A stretch of DNA of 64,000 nt from Streptomyces albidoflavus (GTDB lineage Bacteria; Actinomycetota; Actinomycetes; Streptomycetales; Streptomycetaceae), in contig NZ_JOII01000038.1 in NCBI RefSeq assembly GCF_000719955.1, positions 1 through 64,000 on the forward strand. Direction: 5' to 3'. The notes under the pieces are model-generated. The model searched no databases, had not been told where the DNA came from, and was given only the letters and a program-made list of their open reading frames with translations. A program made the translations under genes and the position numbers. How positions within the stretch are numbered: position 1 is the stretch's first letter; every line of letters starts with the position of its first letter. Below are positions 17,613 through 26,559 of this stretch, piece after piece.

Positions 17613-18170
17613 GTGTACGCCATACCCCTCGCCCCCGGCGCCGAGCTGCGCCCCCTGGAACCCTGGCAGGCCCCCGAGTTCCTGGCCCACATCGACCGGG
17701 CCCGCGCCCACACCGACCCGTGGATCCCCTGGGCCACCTACTCCACCGACCTCGACTCGGCCCGCGCCACCCTCCAGTCGTACGCCGACAAGCAGGCGGC
17801 GGACCGGGGCCGCATCTTCGGCATCTGGCGCGAGGGGACCCTGGTCGGCGGCGTGATGTTCGTCCACTTCGACGCCGCCGCCGGCACCTGCGAGATCGGC
17901 GTCTGGTCGGAGCCGGCGGGCGAGGGCCACGGCCTCGTCACCGCCGCCGCCCGCCACCTCCTGGCCCACGCCTTCACCACCCGCGGCCTGCACCGCGCGG
18001 AATGGAGGACCACCCCCCGCAACACCCGCAGCCGCGCCGCCGCCCAGCGCCTCGGCATGACCCTCGACGGCACGCTGCGCGAAAGCTCCTCGTACCGGGG
18101 GGAGCGCCTCGACATCGAGGTGTGGTCGGTGCTGGCGTGGGAGTGGGAGGCGCGGGCGGGAACGCACTGA
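17613..18170 (+). CDS. GNAT-family N-acetyltransferase (RimJ/RimL type)
   Basis: 185 aa from GTG 17613 with AGGA upstream. The chain has the acetyl-CoA fold order, including the EIGVWSEPAGEGHGLVTAAA region near residue 100 and the late RNTRSRAAAQRLGM block typical of ribosomal-protein Ser/Ala acetyltransferase relatives. It begins RPLEPWQAPEF, like other RimJ/RimL proteins. It diverges from the TetR gene across a likely operator. The acceptor could be a protein N-terminus or a small molecule. Confidence 0.88.
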   Translation: MYAIPLAPGAELRPLEPWQAPEFLAHIDRARAHTDPWIPWATYSTDLDSARATLQSYADKQAADRGRIFGIWREGTLVGGVMFVHFDAAAGTCEIGVWSEPAGEGHGLVTAAARHLLAHAFTTRGLHRAEWRTTPRNTRSRAAAQRLGMTLDGTLRESSSYRGERLDIEVWSVLAWEWEARAGTH

Positions 18171-18206
18171 CGATGCACGCCGAGCAGAGAGCGGACCGAA
18201 AGAGCC

Positions 18207-18234
18207 GGGGGGCGCCGCCTCAGCGACGCCCCCC
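18207..18234. terminator. Hairpin between convergent genes
   Basis: GGGGGGCG (18207-18214) pairs with CGCCCCCC (18227-18234) across a 12-base loop. It sits between the ends of the acetyltransferase gene and the lipoprotein gene and may serve both. Confidence 0.6.
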
Positions 18235-18247
18235 GATCCGCTTCGCC

Positions 18248-18847
18248 TCACGAAGCGAGGGCGGACAACACCTTGCTCCGGTTCGCGGCCGAGCCGGCCG
18301 CGATCGAAAGGCGCCCGTCCGTACCGCTCACCCGCACGGACACCGCCCCCTCGTGCCGCACGCCTTCGGCCGCACCGGCGGGCAGATACCGGACGGCGGC
18401 GACATCCTTCCCGCAGGAAAGCTCCGCCCACGCGCGGTCTTCACCCGAGCCGTACCCCGACGTCCTCATGTAGGGCCCGCCCGGCAGCACGCCACTCCCC
18501 TCGCCTTCGGCCTTCGGCCATGCGCTCAGAAGCTGCAGCGACACCTGCCCCGCCTCCGCTTCCTTCTCGGGGAGAGCCACCAGGCCGCACTTGCGCCCTT
18601 GGGTGTAGAGGATGATCCTCTCCCCGTCGGCGATCACCTCGCCGATGATGCGCCTGGCGGGTTCAGGCGTGGTGACATCCATTCCCGAGAAGGGATCACC
18701 CGCCACATCGACCTCGGGCAGTCGCGCCAGCTCGCCGGGATCGGCAGCACTGGAGGAACGGACAGGTTCCGCCTCGGGCGTCGCACAAGCCGCACACGCC
18801 AGACCCAGCGTGACACCGGCGGCCAGGAGCCGCATCATCCGGGCCAT
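18248..18847 (-). CDS. Putative lipoprotein of unknown function
   Basis: 199 aa from ATG 18847 with AGAGGGAAG upstream. Residues 4-17 are hydrophobic, followed by Cys18 and Cys21 in LACAAC. This resembles a lipobox but fits the consensus imperfectly, so lipidation is likely, not certain. The mature part has no recognised enzymatic motif. It is 25 bases downstream of the start of the next-described secreted gene's stop, in the same direction, so the two may be co-transcribed and act together outside the membrane. Confidence 0.7.
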   Translation of the reverse strand: MARMMRLLAAGVTLGLACAACATPEAEPVRSSSAADPGELARLPEVDVAGDPFSGMDVTTPEPARRIIGEVIADGERIILYTQGRKCGLVALPEKEAEAGQVSLQLLSAWPKAEGEGSGVLPGGPYMRTSGYGSGEDRAWAELSCGKDVAAVRYLPAGAAEGVRHEGAVSVRVSGTDGRLSIAAGSAANRSKVLSALAS

Positions 18848-18872
18848 CAGCTTCCCTCTGATCTCGTCGCCC

Positions 18873-19463
18873 TTATTCCGTCCACTGGTTGAAGCATACG
18901 CCGACCGGCTTCATGGCCCAGCTGGCCCCCTTGTTCTTTCCGTCCTTGTAGACATTGAAGGTCCACATGTCGTAAAGGGGGTATGCCTCGATGTACCCGT
19001 ACTTCCCCTTGGGAACTTCATACCGCGTCTGATCCTCGACGCCGTAGGTGCTGGTCACCTTGAATCCGAGCTTCCCGGAAACGAACTTCGCATCGACGGA
19101 CACCTCGGCGCTCAACTCGGCGGAAACGGACTTCGAGACGGTCATCACCAGGGTCGTCTTACCGGCCCCACTGGTCTTCTGCAGCTTGGTCGTCCCGCAG
19201 ACTTCGCCTGGACCACTGACATTCTTCAAGGCGTACCCGCTCGCCGCGGGGCCGATCTCACCCGGCTGCTCAGGCAGTGGCGTCTCCCCACCGGACCGCA
19301 TCACCACGGTGCTCTCCGCGGGCTTGAAGAACCCGTCCGGAACATAGCCGGAGGGCTTCGCGTCAGAGGGCACGGACCCCGGCGCGGCAGACGCGATTCC
19401 GGCACCCGCGAGCAGAATTGCCGCAGCACCCATGAGCGAGCAGGACTTTATTACGCGATTCAC
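18873..19463 (-). CDS. Secreted protein of unknown function
   Basis: 196 aa. The GTG at 19463 is preferred because GGGGGA lies four bases upstream. An ATG at 19481 gives six more residues but has a weaker site. A signal peptide with a core near residues 10-25 ends in ASA. The mature chain is Ser/Lys/Val-rich with long stretches suited to beta strands, and two late Cys residues. It loosely recalls secreted beta-rich pore-forming or binding proteins, but I cannot name a family. The gene and its upstream region are visibly less GC-rich than their surroundings. Confidence 0.7.
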   Translation of the reverse strand: MNRVIKSCSLMGAAAILLAGAGIASAAPGSVPSDAKPSGYVPDGFFKPAESTVVMRSGGETPLPEQPGEIGPAASGYALKNVSGPGEVCGTTKLQKTSGAGKTTLVMTVSKSVSAELSAEVSVDAKFVSGKLGFKVTSTYGVEDQTRYEVPKGKYGYIEAYPLYDMWTFNVYKDGKNKGASWAMKPVGVCFNQWTE

Positions 19464-19697
19464 ATTTCCCCCGGATCTCATCAGCCCACTGGTCAGGCAG
19501 GCCGTTCGTTACTCGAAAAACTACGTGCGGACCACACGCAAGGTCAAGCAATCCCGGGACCACTGAGCTTCATTTGAGCTGGCGATGAGCACATGAGGGA
19601 AATTACTCGACCCTGCACCAGCATTTCGCATTTGCCTCTTTCCGCCGCCTTCTCTCGGCGGACGCCTGCTGAGAGAAGCCACGCGACCCATGCGCGC

Positions 19698-19746
19698 CTG
19701 CCGCGTCCGACACCCGGCGCGCATCACCGAGTGCCGGACGCGGCAG
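19698..19746. terminator. Hairpin downstream of the NLP gene
   Basis: Sixteen-base arms at 19698-19713 and 19731-19746 (CTGCCGCGTCCG.. / ..CGGACGCGGCAG) with one mismatch and a 17-base loop, just after the minus-strand NLP stop. Confidence 0.65.
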
Positions 19747-19757
19747 CAGGCGCCCCC

Positions 19758-20525
19758 TCAGGCGTACGGGTCGAAGTCGATCCCCGAGGGCTTCGCCTTC
19801 TCCAGGTGGGAGCCGAAACTGGCGTCCTTCAGGCCGAAGTTGGCGCTGCCCCAGTCGTGCTGGCTCAGCTTGTCGCGCAGCCCGGCGGGGTAGCCCTCCC
19901 AGCCGACGAGGGCCGGGTACTGCCAGGTGCCCTGGTGGTTCTCCGGCGGCTCGTCGTTGCCGTTGGCGGCGCGGAAGCAGTGGGTGCTGGCGCCGTCCTT
20001 GTGGTAGACGATCTTCGGGTGGCTGCCGTCCCAGCGGATCGCGTCGCGGTCGTGCACCGTGAAGCCGCCGTGCGCCGAGGTGGCCACGTACCGGGCCTCG
20101 CCGCCGTTGACCCAGACCACCACGTGCTCCCAGTCGTGCCGGTGCCCGCCGAGCCCGCTCCCCGCGACCGCCTGGTCCTTCTCGAAGTACGAGCCGTAGA
20201 GGATCGCGCACCAGTCGCCGTCGCACTTGGCGCGGGAGTAGGTGTTGGTGTTGTCGAGGTCCCAGGCGTCCCGGCACTGCCCGTTGAGGGCGCCGGAGGG
20301 GTTGAGGCCGCCGTTGAGGGTGCCGTCGGGGCCGATGGCGGGGGTGGCGTAGCAGCCGTCGGTGTCGTAGTCGTAGGCCGGCTGGTACGTCTGCTCCAGC
20401 GCGTCGGCACTGGCCGGCAGTGCGGCGGGCGGGTCGGCGTGCGCGCTGCCGGCCAGGGCGAGGACGAGCCCGGTGGCGGCGGTGAGGGTGAACGCGGCTC
20501 TGCGGATGCGGGAACCCGTATTCAA
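19758..20525 (-). CDS. NPP1/NLP (necrosis- and ethylene-inducing protein-like) secreted protein
   Basis: 255 aa from a TTG at 20525, chosen because AGGAGG lies five bases upstream. The signal peptide ends about ALAGSAHA, residue 30. The mature chain contains GHRHDWEHVVVW, the heptapeptide hallmark of NLPs whose His/Asp/Glu residues bind a divalent metal, and paired Cys residues. In plant pathogens NLPs bind sphingolipids and lyse plant cells. Many Streptomyces carry homologues of unknown role. Family membership is clear. Activity on plants is not shown by sequence. Confidence 0.9.
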   Translation of the reverse strand: MNTGSRIRRAAFTLTAATGLVLALAGSAHADPPAALPASADALEQTYQPAYDYDTDGCYATPAIGPDGTLNGGLNPSGALNGQCRDAWDLDNTNTYSRAKCDGDWCAILYGSYFEKDQAVAGSGLGGHRHDWEHVVVWVNGGEARYVATSAHGGFTVHDRDAIRWDGSHPKIVYHKDGASTHCFRAANGNDEPPENHQGTWQYPALVGWEGYPAGLRDKLSQHDWGSANFGLKDASFGSHLEKAKPSGIDFDPYA

Positions 20526-20701
20526 GACGTCCTCCTGAGGACGGTGGGGGGATGACACACGGACACAAGCAGCTTTGACATGCCCAACTCACCCTCCCCG
20601 AACCACGGGAGCGGGGGGTGACCGGAGGGACACAACTGGGCGTGCGGGAAGGGAAGATGGGAAGTCCCCCGACAAAAGAGAACTCGCAGGAGGCCGGTCC
20701 C

Positions 20702-21334
20702 GTGCGCACTCTGTACGTCGTCACCCACCCGGAGGCGACCCACCACGTCGAAGGCGTCGTCGGCGGCTGGCACGACTCGGAGTTGACCGGTGCGGGCACC
20801 CGTGCGGCAGCCCGCGCCGCCCGCGCCCTGCGCTCCCGGATTCCCCCGGAGGCCGAGGTCGAGCTGTACTCCTCGGACCTGCGACGCTGCCGGCAGACCG
20901 CCGAGCCGGTGGCCTCACTCCTCGGCCTGCGACCGGTCTGGGATTCGCGCCTGCGGGAGAAGTCCTACGGCGAGGCGGAGGGCAGGCCGCAGGCGTGGCT
21001 GGACCGGCGCTTCGTCCCGCCCCCGGCCACCGGGGAACGGATGGACCACGACGAGGGCGTACCGGGCGCGGAGACCAAGGCGGCCTGTGCCCGGCGCGTC
21101 CACGCGGCCATGGACGACATCCTGAGCAGCCCCGCCGAGCACCAGATCATCGTGACCCACGGCGGCTCCCTGACCTTCGTGGTGACCGCCTGGATCAAGT
21201 TCCCCCTCGAAGCGGCCGGTCACGCCGCTTTCGGCGCGGCTCCCGGCAGCATCACGACGCTCCACGAGGACGACTACTTCCACAACCGCCGCCTGGCCGC
21301 CCTGGGCGACACCCGCCACCTGGACATCCCCTAG
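20702..21334 (+). CDS. Histidine phosphatase superfamily protein (phosphoglycerate-mutase-like)
   Basis: 210 aa from GTG 20702 with GGAGG upstream. The catalytic motif, usually RHGE, reads THPEA at residues 8-12, so the phospho-accepting His is kept but the preceding Arg and following Gly are not. SSDLRRCRQTAEP and the second catalytic His in VTHGGSLTF are normal. It likely acts on small phosphorylated metabolites or phosphoproteins. The altered first motif may change specificity. The stop overlaps the convergent Cys-rich gene by four bases. Confidence 0.88.
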   Translation: MRTLYVVTHPEATHHVEGVVGGWHDSELTGAGTRAAARAARALRSRIPPEAEVELYSSDLRRCRQTAEPVASLLGLRPVWDSRLREKSYGEAEGRPQAWLDRRFVPPPATGERMDHDEGVPGAETKAACARRVHAAMDDILSSPAEHQIIVTHGGSLTFVVTAWIKFPLEAAGHAAFGAAPGSITTLHEDDYFHNRRLAALGDTRHLDIP

Positions 21335-22299
21335 AACGGCGCCCCCGCGTACCCCCGCCCCCGCACCTCCTCGTGGATCCGCCGCAGCCAGGGTTCGTGG
21401 AAGGCGGGCAGCCGGGACAGGGTCCGCAGGAAGACGTCGAGGTCGGCCCGGAAGAGCGTCAGGGGCCGCAGGGGCAGCGGCTCGTCCCGGTGGACCCCGG
21501 CGGGGACCCGCCCGGCCGCAGGGTGAGGCAGTTCGTCCGGCCCCTGCGCCACGTGGAGCCAGACCGCCGCGTCCAGCGGCACCCCGTCGACCCCGCCGGG
21601 ACAGGGCCACACCTCGCCGGTCCGGGGATGGACCGGTACGAGGGCCAGGGCGCGCGGGTCCTCCGGCACCGGCAGCCCGGGCCCGGCCGGGAGCACGGTC
21701 CGTCCGGGCGGGCCCGGCGGCAGCAGGGCGTCCACCGCACGGCCGAGGGTCACCGCGAGCGGCCCGGGCTCCACGGCCACGGGCCTGCCGCCGGACAGCG
21801 CCACCACCCCGGCCAGCGCGGCCCCGACCGCCGCGGCCCAGCGCGGGTCCCACCATCCTTCCGGCGCGACGGGCGGCAGCGGCGCACACTCCTCGGCCAA
21901 ATCCGCCCAGCGTGAGGGGACTTCGGCGTCCGCCCCCGGGACGACCCGGGTGGCCCCCGGATCGCACCACACCTCCTGCCAGTACCCGCAGTCGTCGACC
22001 CGGGTGGCCACCGGCAGCCCGCAGCGCGCGCAGGCCAGGTTGGGGCCGTCACCGCCGGCCGAACCGCAGCAGCCGTCGCAGCGTTCGGGGAGCAGCACGG
22101 TCCCGCGCAGATCACCGGGGGCGAGCACCGCCGCGCCGGCCGGACCGCCCGGCTCCGGGTCCACGGCGTACGTACCGGACTCCATCAGCACCGGCATCAG
22201 CGAGTGCCCCCACCGCTGCCGGGCGTGGACGGGCAACGCCACCCGCGCCACGGGCGCCGACAGCACGGCTTCGCACCCCGCACAGACGAAGACGTCCAA
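21331..22299 (-). CDS. Cys-rich (zinc-ribbon-like) protein of unknown function
   Basis: 322 aa from a TTG at 22299, behind GGGAGGGGCAGGGG. The N-terminus begins DVFVCAGCEAVL. A second cluster, CDGCCG, and a third, CARCG, lie near residues 75-100, giving paired-Cys sites that probably bind zinc. The rest is Pro/Gly-rich without a known catalytic motif. Its 3' end overlaps the phosphatase gene. I do not recognise a family. Confidence 0.65.
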   Translation of the reverse strand: MDVFVCAGCEAVLSAPVARVALPVHARQRWGHSLMPVLMESGTYAVDPEPGGPAGAAVLAPGDLRGTVLLPERCDGCCGSAGGDGPNLACARCGLPVATRVDDCGYWQEVWCDPGATRVVPGADAEVPSRWADLAEECAPLPPVAPEGWWDPRWAAAVGAALAGVVALSGGRPVAVEPGPLAVTLGRAVDALLPPGPPGRTVLPAGPGLPVPEDPRALALVPVHPRTGEVWPCPGGVDGVPLDAAVWLHVAQGPDELPHPAAGRVPAGVHRDEPLPLRPLTLFRADLDVFLRTLSRLPAFHEPWLRRIHEEVRGRGYAGAPF

Positions 22300-22459
22300 C
22301 CCCTGCCCCTCCCGCCGCCGCGCGCTGCGCGCATTCTTGCCAAGCGCGGGGCCCCGGCCAACCGGATTGTTCCGCTCCCCGGCGCCGGCCGCCCCTCCAA
22401 GGCCGGGCACGCCCACAGCCAGGAACGCCGGGGCAGGAGCGATGGCACAATCCCACCCC

Positions 22460-23311
22460 ATGCCCACCTTCACCGCCCCCGACGGCACCCCTCTCGCCTA
22501 CCACGCCGCTGGTGAGGGTCCGCCCCTCGTCTGCCTGCCCGGCGGGCCGTTCCACCCGGCCGCCTACCTCGGTGACCTCGGCGGGCTCACCGCCCGCCGG
22601 CGGCTGACCGGGCTGGACCTGCGCGGCACCGGCGCCTCCGGGGTTCCGGCCGATCCCGGCTCGTACCGCTGTGACCGGCTCGTCGCGGACGTGGAGGCGC
22701 TCCGGCGCCACCTCGGTGTGGACCGGGTCGACCTGCTGGGGCACTCCGCCGGGGCCAACCTGGCCGTCCGCTACGCCGAGCGGCACCCGGACCGCGTCGA
22801 CCGGCTGGTCCTGGTCACCCCGAGCACCTTCGCGGTCGACGTGGACGTCCCCGGGCCCGTACGCGCGAAGACGGCCCGGCTGCGCGAGGGCGAGCCGTGG
22901 TTCCCGGAGGCGTACGCGGCGCTGCAGGAGGTGGCGGCGGGTCGCGCCACCTCCGCGTCCTGGGAGGCCATGGCACCGTTCATGTACGCCCGCTGGGACG
23001 ACGAGGCCCGCGCCCACCGCGCCCTCGGCACCCCCTGGCGCGGCACCGAGGCCGCCGCCACCTACGGCTCCGAGGGCGCCTTCGACCCGCCGGCCACCCG
23101 CGCCGCCCTGGCCGCCTTCGCCCGCCCGGCCCTCCTCGTCGCGGGCGAACTCGACCTGAACTCGCCCCCCGAGGCCGTCACTTCGTACGCCGCCCTCTTC
23201 CCGGACGCCCGGCTGACGGTCCTGCCGGGGGTCAGCCACTTCCCGTGGGTGGACGATCCGCGGGGGTTCGCCTCGGCGGTGGCGGGGTTCCTGGGGCGGC
23301 GCGCGTCCTGA
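22460..23311 (+). CDS. Alpha/beta-hydrolase (proline iminopeptidase-like)
   Basis: 283 aa. A start at 22442 adds six residues and lies just behind AGGAG. 22460 gives the usual family N-terminus, so the start is undecided. The nucleophile elbow is GHSAGAN near residues 95-101. An oxyanion-side HG-equivalent appears as PGGPFHPAAY, and an acid (GELDLN) and late His (VSHFPWVD) complete the triad. The lid region fits peptidase or esterase relatives. The substrate is unknown. Confidence 0.88.
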   Translation: MPTFTAPDGTPLAYHAAGEGPPLVCLPGGPFHPAAYLGDLGGLTARRRLTGLDLRGTGASGVPADPGSYRCDRLVADVEALRRHLGVDRVDLLGHSAGANLAVRYAERHPDRVDRLVLVTPSTFAVDVDVPGPVRAKTARLREGEPWFPEAYAALQEVAAGRATSASWEAMAPFMYARWDDEARAHRALGTPWRGTEAAATYGSEGAFDPPATRAALAAFARPALLVAGELDLNSPPEAVTSYAALFPDARLTVLPGVSHFPWVDDPRGFASAVAGFLGRRAS

Positions 23312-23337
23312 ACCGGCGGCACGGCCTCCCGGGTCAC

Positions 23338-23366
23338 CCGCCCCGCCGCCGCACGCTACGGGGCGG
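23338..23366. terminator. Possible hairpin between convergent genes
   Basis: CCGCCCCG (23338-23345) pairs with CGGGGCGG (23359-23366) across 13 bases, between the hydrolase and coiled-coil genes. It is short, so only a modest candidate. Confidence 0.4.
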
Positions 23367-23421
23367 CGAGCCGCTCAGGGCAGGGGGGGACTCAGGGCCC
23401 CTGCCCCTGCCCCGCCCCGCC

Positions 23422-24414
23422 TCACGCCACGTCCGGCTCCGCCCCGTCGCCCGGCTGCTCGCGCCGTGCCCCGGGGAGCACGGGCGGGGCGTCGGAGGTG
23501 GCGTCCTCGGTCTCCGGAGCCGCCGGCAGCCCGACGACGCCGCGCCCGGTGAGGGCGGCCAGGGCTGTCCGGATGTGTTCCATGCGGGCGCGGAGTGCCT
23601 CGCGCTGCTCCTCGTGGTCGCGGACGAGGCGTTCGGCCTCGGTGGCGACGCGGTCGGCGGTGGCCTGGGCCCGCTGGAGGAGTTCGGCGGCCTGGGTCTG
23701 GGCCTCCTGGTCGGTGCGGCGTACCGTTTCCTCGGCCTCGGCGTGGCGGCGGCGGGCGTCGGCGAGGACGGCGTCGCCGTGGTCGTCGAGGGCGCCCTCG
23801 TGGCCGCGTGCCACGGTGTCCCGCTCGTCCAGCTCGCGCTCGGCCTCGGCCTCCCGGGCGGCGAGGTCGCGCTCCTGGCCGGCGAGGGTACGGGCGGTCA
23901 GCTGCCGGGCCTCGTCGAGGGCGGCTTCCGCCGCCGCCCGCTCGGCCTGGGCCTCGGCGCGGGCGTCGGTGAGCAGCTGGTGGGCCTCGGCGCGGGCGGC
24001 GGCGAGGCGGTCGTCGGCCTGCCGCTCGGCCTCGGCGCGGGTCTCGGCGGCGTACCGGCGGGCGGCCTCGCGCAGGTCGGCGGCGGCCTGCTCGGCGGCG
24101 GCGGTGAGGGCGGCGGCCTCGGCCCGGCCGGCCGCGTCCAGGGCCTCGGACTGCTCCTGGACGAGGGCGTAGAGGCGCTGGGCGCGCTCGCCGAGGTTGT
24201 CGTAGGTGGGTTCGGGGAGGGTGGCGACGGTCTCGGCGAGGGTGGCGGCCTCGGCGCCGAGCCCTTCGGCGAGGGCGGTGAGCCGTTCGGCCTCCGCGTA
24301 CGCCTCGTCGCGCTCCCGTTCCAGGGCGGCGACGTACTGGTCGGCCTGGGCCGGGCGGTAGCCGCGTCCCCGTACCGTCGCGAAGCCGTGCGGCGACGCC
24401 GGTGTACTGCTCAT
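23422..24414 (-). CDS. DivIVA-like long coiled-coil protein ('cellulose-binding' annotation group)
   Basis: 330 aa from ATG 24414 with GGAGG eight bases upstream. After a short head with GYRPAQADQYVAAL, reminiscent of the DivIVA N-terminal segment, residues about 35-290 are a nearly unbroken Ala/Glu/Arg heptad coiled coil. Streptomyces homologues are often labelled cellulose-binding but more resemble polarity or cytoskeletal proteins such as Scy and FilP. A structural role at the membrane or hyphal tip is likely. The next gene upstream encodes a cell-wall LCP enzyme. Confidence 0.8.
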   Translation of the reverse strand: MSSTPASPHGFATVRGRGYRPAQADQYVAALERERDEAYAEAERLTALAEGLGAEAATLAETVATLPEPTYDNLGERAQRLYALVQEQSEALDAAGRAEAAALTAAAEQAAADLREAARRYAAETRAEAERQADDRLAAARAEAHQLLTDARAEAQAERAAAEAALDEARQLTARTLAGQERDLAAREAEAERELDERDTVARGHEGALDDHGDAVLADARRRHAEAEETVRRTDQEAQTQAAELLQRAQATADRVATEAERLVRDHEEQREALRARMEHIRTALAALTGRGVVGLPAAPETEDATSDAPPVLPGARREQPGDGAEPDVA

Positions 24415-24529
24415 CGTCCGATTCCTCCCGGTCCGCCCGGAACCGCTCGTGCCACGCCGCGCCGCCCGCCCGGCCTCCCGGGCCGGCCGCCGCGCGACGG
24501 CCACGGCACCACCGTGGGCACCGTATCCA

Positions 24530-24549
24530 CATCCTTTCGCTCAAGGATG
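24530..24549. terminator. Possible hairpin after the LCP gene
   Basis: CATCCTT (24530-24536) and AAGGATG (24543-24549) form a perfect seven-base stem with a six-base loop, just after the LCP stop on the minus strand. Confidence 0.4.
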
Positions 24550-24551
24550 CG

Positions 24552-25616
24552 TCATTTCAGGTCAGAAGTCGGAATCGGGCGATCTTCGCGGAGTGCCGCG
24601 AAGAGCTCCCCGGCTCTCCGGCGGTCCCAGACGACCACGTCCCCGGCGCCCGGGACCTCCCCCTCGGACTGGAGCGGGACGGTCAGCGCCCGCCCTGTGC
24701 CCTCGGGGCCGTCGGCCGCGCCCCGCAGCCCCCGCCCGAGCCGGAAGAGGTCGCGCACGTCGGCCCCACGGTCGACGGTGACGGCGTCGAGGGAGGCGGA
24801 GAGGAAGGGGCCGGCCCGCCACGGGTTGAGCGCCACCGCCGGGCTCGACGCCTTCTCGGCCACGGCCGAGACCAGCTGCCGCTGGCGCCGCACCCGGCCG
24901 AGGTCGCCTTCGGGGTCGCTGTAGCGGGCCCGTACGTAGGAGAGCGCCTGGACGCCGTCCATCTCCTGGCAGCCGGCCGTGAAGTCCGCCCCCGACCGCT
25001 CGTCGCGCTGCCCGCCCGCCGGTACGCAGATCCGCACCCCGCCGAGCGCGTCCACCACGTCGACGAAGCCGAGGAAGTCGACCTCGGCGAAGTGGTCCAG
25101 CCGCAGCCCCGTCGCCTGCTCGACGGTGCGGGTCAGCAGCTTCGGCCCGCCCAGCGCGAAGGCCGAGTTGATCTTGCCCTGCCCGTGCCCGGGGATCGCC
25201 ACGTAGGAGTCGCGGGGCAGCGAGACCATGGTCGTGCCGCGGTCCCCCTGGTGGACGATCATGAGGGTGTCGGTGTTGCGCACCTCGTTCGAGCCGACGT
25301 GCAGCTCGCGGCGCTGCTCCGGGGTGAGTGTGGCGCGGCTGTCCGAGCCGATCAGCAGCCAGTCGGTGCCCTTCCCGGCCTTCGGCCGTCCCGCGTACTC
25401 CCCGAAGGCCTCCGTGGTCCGCACCCGCCCGTCGGCCCAGAAGTACACCGCCGTCCCCGCCCCGGCCACCACCACGGCCAGCGCCACCACCGTCCACAGC
25501 ACCACCCACGGCCACCGCCGCCGTCGCCCGCGCCCGCCGCCCGGCCCCGGCCCGTGCGTGGTGGGCGGGGACCAGCCGCCCGCCGCTCCCGCTCCTGCCT
25601 CACCAGCGCCCGTCAT
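24552..25616 (-). CDS. LytR-CpsA-Psr (LCP) family cell-wall glycopolymer ligase
   Basis: 354 aa. A Gly/Pro-rich cytoplasmic head, one membrane helix (about residues 36-60) and an extracellular LCP domain. Hallmarks are LLIGSDSR, RNTDTLMIVH and VSLPRDSYVAIPG, followed by the KINSAFALGG and VDFLGF blocks, with the Arg/Asp residues that bind the polyprenyl pyrophosphate. LCP proteins transfer teichoic acid or other glycopolymers to peptidoglycan. Two mid-domain Cys may form a disulfide. Confidence 0.93.
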   Translation of the reverse strand: MTGAGEAGAGAAGGWSPPTTHGPGPGGGRGRRRRWPWVVLWTVVALAVVVAGAGTAVYFWADGRVRTTEAFGEYAGRPKAGKGTDWLLIGSDSRATLTPEQRRELHVGSNEVRNTDTLMIVHQGDRGTTMVSLPRDSYVAIPGHGQGKINSAFALGGPKLLTRTVEQATGLRLDHFAEVDFLGFVDVVDALGGVRICVPAGGQRDERSGADFTAGCQEMDGVQALSYVRARYSDPEGDLGRVRRQRQLVSAVAEKASSPAVALNPWRAGPFLSASLDAVTVDRGADVRDLFRLGRGLRGAADGPEGTGRALTVPLQSEGEVPGAGDVVVWDRRRAGELFAALREDRPIPTSDLK

Positions 25617-25700
25617 GTCGGCATGATCCGGCGGCCCGGGGTGGGGCGCAGGGCGGGACGGGCAGATGGCCTACGCCCGCCCCCGCGCCGCCGCGCCGGG

Positions 25701-26486
25701 TCACGTCCCCCGCAGCACCCGGGCCAGCCCCTGGTTGCTGTGGAGGATGCCGCCGTCCACGGGCAGCGTGATCCCGGTGATCCAGGCGGCGTCCCGCGAG
25801 GCGAGGAAGGCCACGGCCGCCGCGACGTCCTCGGGCCGGCCGATCCGGCCCAGCGGATAGTGCCCCGCCGCCGCTTCGAGGGACGCCTCCCGCCCGGCCC
25901 ACGCCGGGGTGGCGATCGTCCCCGGGGCGACCAGGTTGACCCGCACCCCGCGCGGTCCCGCGTGCCCCGCCAGCGTCCGGGTCAGGCCGGCGAGCCCGGC
26001 CTTGGCGGCGCTGTACGCGTGGCCGCCGAAGTCCTGCTCCCCGTTGACCGAGCCGATACTGACCACGGCCCCGCGCCCGTCCGGGGCGGCCGCGAGGTGG
26101 GGCAGGGCGGCGCGGGCGCAGCGGTAGGCGCCGGTGAGGGTGATGTCCAGGTCCCGTTCCCAGACCTCGTCGCTGCCGTCCTCGAAGAGCGGGGTGTCCT
26201 GCCCGGCCGAGCAGGCGTTGTTGACCAGCACGTCGAGCCCGCCGAAGCTCTCGACCGCGTACGCCACGGCCGCCTCGACCGCCGTCCGGTCCGCGACGTC
26301 GCAGGCGAGTGCCCGCGCCTGGCCTCCCTCCCCGCGCAGTGCGGCCGCCACCTTCCGGGCCCGCTCGCCGTCCCGGTCGGTGACGAGCACCCGCGCGCCC
26401 TCACCGGCCAGCCGCCGCGCGACGGCCTCCCCGATCCCCTGTCCGGCGCCGGTGACCAGCGCCCCGTATCCCTCGAATCGCCTCAT
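25701..26486 (-). CDS. Short-chain dehydrogenase/reductase
   Basis: 261 aa. NAD(P)-binding TGAGQGIG at residues 12-19, a DRDGERARK segment whose Asp suggests NAD preference, NNACSAG, then SIGSVNG and catalytic YSAAKAG. These are all classical SDR features. Start ATG 26486 has no strong ribosome site. It diverges from the APH-like gene. It acts as a cytoplasmic alcohol/ketone oxidoreductase. Substrate cannot be read from sequence. Confidence 0.9.
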   Translation of the reverse strand: MRRFEGYGALVTGAGQGIGEAVARRLAGEGARVLVTDRDGERARKVAAALRGEGGQARALACDVADRTAVEAAVAYAVESFGGLDVLVNNACSAGQDTPLFEDGSDEVWERDLDITLTGAYRCARAALPHLAAAPDGRGAVVSIGSVNGEQDFGGHAYSAAKAGLAGLTRTLAGHAGPRGVRVNLVAPGTIATPAWAGREASLEAAAGHYPLGRIGRPEDVAAAVAFLASRDAAWITGITLPVDGGILHSNQGLARVLRGT

Positions 26487-26559
26487 GGGCCGGGGGCTAC
26501 CCACCTCCGGCGCCCTTATCCGTTTCCGCCGCGGGCGCCCCTCGTGGAACGGTGTCACC

